Assembly: GCA_903924715.1 (NCBI GenBank)
Contig: CAIYCP010000155.1
Span: 1 to 7,427, forward strand
DNA from: an uncultured beta proteobacterium
GTDB taxonomy: Bacteria; Pseudomonadota; Gammaproteobacteria; Burkholderiales; Burkholderiaceae_B
Length of the DNA stretch: 7,427 nucleotides
Reading direction: 5' to 3'
This document shows, piece by piece, positions 5,201 through 7,427 of the stretch; position 1 is the first letter of the stretch, and every line of letters starts with the position of its first letter. Below the pieces are notes generated by a model. It searched no databases, was not told the DNA's origin, and was given only the letters and a program-made list of their open reading frames with translations. A program made the translations under genes and the position numbers.

Positions 5201-7069
5201 TTAACGTCCTACCGCATAACCTTGCATACCACGCGGATTCGCAGCTGCACGTAACAATAACCCGCCGTTCAAACCCGGTTCGCGCGTACACGCCGACATA
5301 CGTCCCTCAGACCATTCTGCGCCCACCTTCACCTCATGACCCGCCTGCCGAAGGGCTTGTATCGTGGCCTCTGGAAACCGTGACTCTAAGGTGATTTGGT
5401 TGTAACGCAACGAGCGCGGCCAAAACGAAATCGGAAAATGATCCACGTGCCAGGCCGGGTATTCGATGGCCTCTTGAAGATTCATGCCGTACACCGCATG
5501 GCGCAAAAAGAATTCGGTACTCCATTGATCTTGTTGATCACCGCCCGGCGTACCAAAGACCATATAAGGTTGGCCGTCGCGCAGCGCCATTGAAGGCGAT
5601 AAAGTCGTAGTGGGTCGCTTACCAGGCATCAGTTGCCCAGGCACATCATCATCAAACCACGTCATTTGCAAACGCGTACCAAGCGAAAAGCCCAAGGCAG
5701 GAATTGCCGGGCTAGACGACAACCAGCCACCCGACGGGGTGGCAGAGACCATATTGCCTTGCGCATCGATCACATCAATGTGGCAGGTATCACCAATGAA
5801 GACCTCCCGCTTGGCCCATTCACTGACGGGCGGCAAGGCTGCAAAGGTTGGCTCACCGACACCGAAGCGTGTGTCTGACACTTTTAGCGTGCGTGCGGCC
5901 GCTTCAAGATCAGGCAGCTTCTCTTGCAGTCCGCCAGGCTGACCCGCTTCAAACAGTTTGGCGCTCAATTCTCCGATGCGCTCATAGCGTGCTTTGCCAT
6001 AGCCGTCTGACAGCAACTCTGTCATTGGGATTTTCGCAAATAGAGGGTCGCCATACCAAGCCATGCGATCAGCCATCGCAAGTTTTGCGGCCTCAGCCAC
6101 TCGATGTACAAACTCAGCAGAGTCAGGCGCAAACTGTTCAAGACCTGCGTGTTTCAAAATGGATAGTTGCTGCAACATCACCGGGCCCTGCGACCACGGA
6201 CCACACTTGGCGACCGTGTAACGGCCAAACTCAACGGTGTGTGGCTCTTCATACGTTGGCGTCCAGTTTGCGAGGTCGTCGTAACGTAGCAGGCCGGTGT
6301 TGCGCTCACCCGTCGTATCACGTATTGGTTGCTCGGTATAAAACTGATCGATTTCTTGCGCGACGAAGCCTCGATAAAAAATATCAAGCGCCGCCTCGAT
6401 CGTGCGAACACGATCACCCGCACCGGCTGCTGCGGCCTCAGTCAACAGGCGCGTGTACGTCTGTGCGATCGCTGGGCTTTGAAATAATTCTCCTGGCTTC
6501 GGTACCTGCCCCTGAGGGATCCACACATCGGCTGAAGATTTCCATTCGCTCACAAATAAACTTTGTACCGCCAAAATCGCCTGCACCGTGCGCGGCAAAA
6601 TCGGGAAGCCATCACGCGCATAAGCAATTGCGGGCGCCATCACTTCAGACAACGTCATAGTGCCGTAATCACGCAGCAGGGTCAGCCAGGCACCAAACGC
6701 CCCAGGTACCGTAGCAGGCAGCAAGCCAATGCCTGGCACGAGTTCTAGACCAAGCGCTTTAAAGTAAGCACAGGTCGCCAGTTTTGGTGCAGGCCCTTGG
6801 CCGCAAAGCACCCGCATGCGTTGCTCTTTTTCAGACCAGAGCATGATCGGCACTTCACCGCCGGGTCCATTTAAATGCGGCTCAACAATTTGTAAGACAA
6901 AGCCTCCGGCAACCGCCGCGTCAAAGGCGTTGCCCCCTTTTTCAAGAATACCCATTGCGGTTTGCGAAGCAAGCCAGTGGGTCGACGCTACGACGCCAAA
7001 GGTACCGACGATCTCGGGGCGCGTCGTGAAAGCAGTGTCTTGCGCTGCGGACTTATTTGCTACGGACAT
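5201..7069 (-). CDS. Gamma-glutamyltransferase-family Ntn hydrolase, probably non-canonical substrate
   Basis: A self-processing N-terminal-nucleophile amidohydrolase of the GGT superfamily, 622 residues, made as one chain and expected to cleave before Thr428 into large and small subunits. Family landmarks are GVVASTHWLAS, LEKGGNAFDAAVAGG (43-57), ATVPGAFGAW (119-128), LSEVMAPAIAYARDGFP (140-156), the nucleophile motif GDTCHIDVID (426-435; TCH where classical GGT has TTH), PGKRPTTTLSPS (482-493) and TPGGDQQDQW (507-516), whose GG forms the oxyanion hole. The residues that grip the gamma-glutamate in E. coli GGT (Arg114, Asn411, Gln430, Asp433, Ser462-Ser463) align by eye with Gln, Gly, Arg, Met and Thr-Thr. 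I therefore infer another amide substrate; oxamate amidohydrolase (HpxW) is a known relative with a non-glutamyl substrate. There is no signal peptide, so it is probably cytoplasmic. It lies between two Bug genes. Confidence 0.88.
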   Translation of the reverse strand: MSVANKSAAQDTAFTTRPEIVGTFGVVASTHWLASQTAMGILEKGGNAFDAAVAGGFVLQIVEPHLNGPGGEVPIMLWSEKEQRMRVLCGQGPAPKLATCAYFKALGLELVPGIGLLPATVPGAFGAWLTLLRDYGTMTLSEVMAPAIAYARDGFPILPRTVQAILAVQSLFVSEWKSSADVWIPQGQVPKPGELFQSPAIAQTYTRLLTEAAAAGAGDRVRTIEAALDIFYRGFVAQEIDQFYTEQPIRDTTGERNTGLLRYDDLANWTPTYEEPHTVEFGRYTVAKCGPWSQGPVMLQQLSILKHAGLEQFAPDSAEFVHRVAEAAKLAMADRMAWYGDPLFAKIPMTELLSDGYGKARYERIGELSAKLFEAGQPGGLQEKLPDLEAAARTLKVSDTRFGVGEPTFAALPPVSEWAKREVFIGDTCHIDVIDAQGNMVSATPSGGWLSSSPAIPALGFSLGTRLQMTWFDDDVPGQLMPGKRPTTTLSPSMALRDGQPYMVFGTPGGDQQDQWSTEFFLRHAVYGMNLQEAIEYPAWHVDHFPISFWPRSLRYNQITLESRFPEATIQALRQAGHEVKVGAEWSEGRMSACTREPGLNGGLLLRAAANPRGMQGYAVGR

Positions 7070-7074
7070 GATAT

Positions 7075-7427
7075 TTAATTGGCCTTGATGCCGGCTTGCT
7101 TGGTGACTGGACCATACAGATCAAAGTCACGCTTAATTTCAGCGGCGAAGTCAGCCGCAGACCCAGACGACGCAATAATGCCGTAGCCTTGCAATTGTGC
7201 CTTGACTTCAGGCTCGGCCAACACTGCGTTGATTTCGGCATTGAGTTGCCGGACGATTGCATCAGGCGTGTTCGTTGGCGCAAGTACACCAACCCATGAA
7301 TTTAACTCGACGCCTTGCACGCCCGCTTCAGCAAAAGTCGGAACATTTGGAAAAACGACCGAACGCTTTAGGCTTGGTACACCAATTGGGATCAGGCGCC
7401 CCGCTTCAAGATATTGAGCAACAGAAG
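7075..7427 (-). CDS. Bug-family periplasmic substrate-binding protein, C-terminal part
   Basis: The frame is open from the right edge to TAA at 7075-7077 and encodes about the last 117 residues of a Bug receptor. The signal peptide and most of the protein lie outside. The GTG at 7320 is internal, since the codons before it continue the family pattern: SVAQYLEAGRLIPIGVPSLK, then FPNVPTFAEAGVQGVELNSW. Next come the usual VGVLAPTNTPDAIVRQLNAE helix and a final GIIASSGSAADFAAEI segment. Its stop precedes the GGT-fold gene by 5 nt, so it is the upstream member of one operon with that gene and the second Bug gene. It differs clearly from the other two Bug proteins, so it is not a recent tandem duplicate. 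Ligand unknown. Confidence 0.9.
   Translation of the reverse strand, partial: SVAQYLEAGRLIPIGVPSLKRSVVFPNVPTFAEAGVQGVELNSWVGVLAPTNTPDAIVRQLNAEINAVLAEPEVKAQLQGYGIIASSGSAADFAAEIKRDFDLYGPVTKQAGIKAN

Noticed and set aside
5199..5291. Extended N-terminus of the complete Bug protein
   Set aside because: The extra codons lie within the upstream GGT-fold gene. The signal peptide and Shine-Dalgarno both place the start at ATG 5198.
5848..6660. Long open frame on the plus strand opposite the GGT-fold gene (270 codons)
   Set aside because: It is antisense to a well-supported protein with clear family motifs. Its translation shows no recognisable domain and is rich in Arg, Ser, His and Gln, as expected of a shadow frame.

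Overview
The window looks like bacterial accessory metabolism DNA from a betaproteobacterium, most likely Burkholderiales (perhaps an Alcaligenaceae-type genome of moderate GC). The main reason is that three separate genes encode Bug-family periplasmic substrate-binding proteins, which are greatly expanded in that order. Genes are tightly packed and several use TTG starts. No rRNA, tRNA, CRISPR array or insertion sequence was recognised.

Layout, left to right. (1) The 3' end of a Bug receptor gene runs rightward to 503. (2) A 75-bp convergent gap with a terminator-like hairpin follows. (3) A leftward glutathione S-transferase gene (579-1256) is divergent from a rightward 12-helix MFS transporter gene (about 1350-2546); they share a short AT-rich promoter region. 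(4) The transporter converges, with only 5 bp between stop codons, on a leftward hipBA toxin-antitoxin operon: hipA kinase at 2552-3787 and hipB antitoxin at 3784-4032. (5) AT-rich DNA upstream of hipB carries three copies of the 10-bp palindrome ACCGATCGGT at exact 49-bp intervals, evidently the autoregulatory operators. (6) From the right edge, a leftward operon reads: 3' part of a Bug gene (7427-7075), a 622-residue gamma-glutamyltransferase-fold Ntn hydrolase (7069-5201), and a complete second Bug gene (5198-4239). Gaps are 5 and 2 nt.

How they work together. The right-hand operon probably captures a small organic acid, amide or peptide-like compound in the periplasm and hydrolyses it inside the cell. 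The hydrolase keeps the self-processing threonine and oxyanion glycines of its superfamily. By-eye alignment suggests it lacks the residues that hold a gamma-glutamyl group in classical GGT, so its substrate is probably something else. No membrane transporter partner for the Bug proteins is visible. The hipBA module appears functionally independent and has the look of an inserted regulatory/toxin cassette. The most interesting items are the exactly spaced triple hip operator and the non-canonical GGT-fold enzyme flanked by two receptors.
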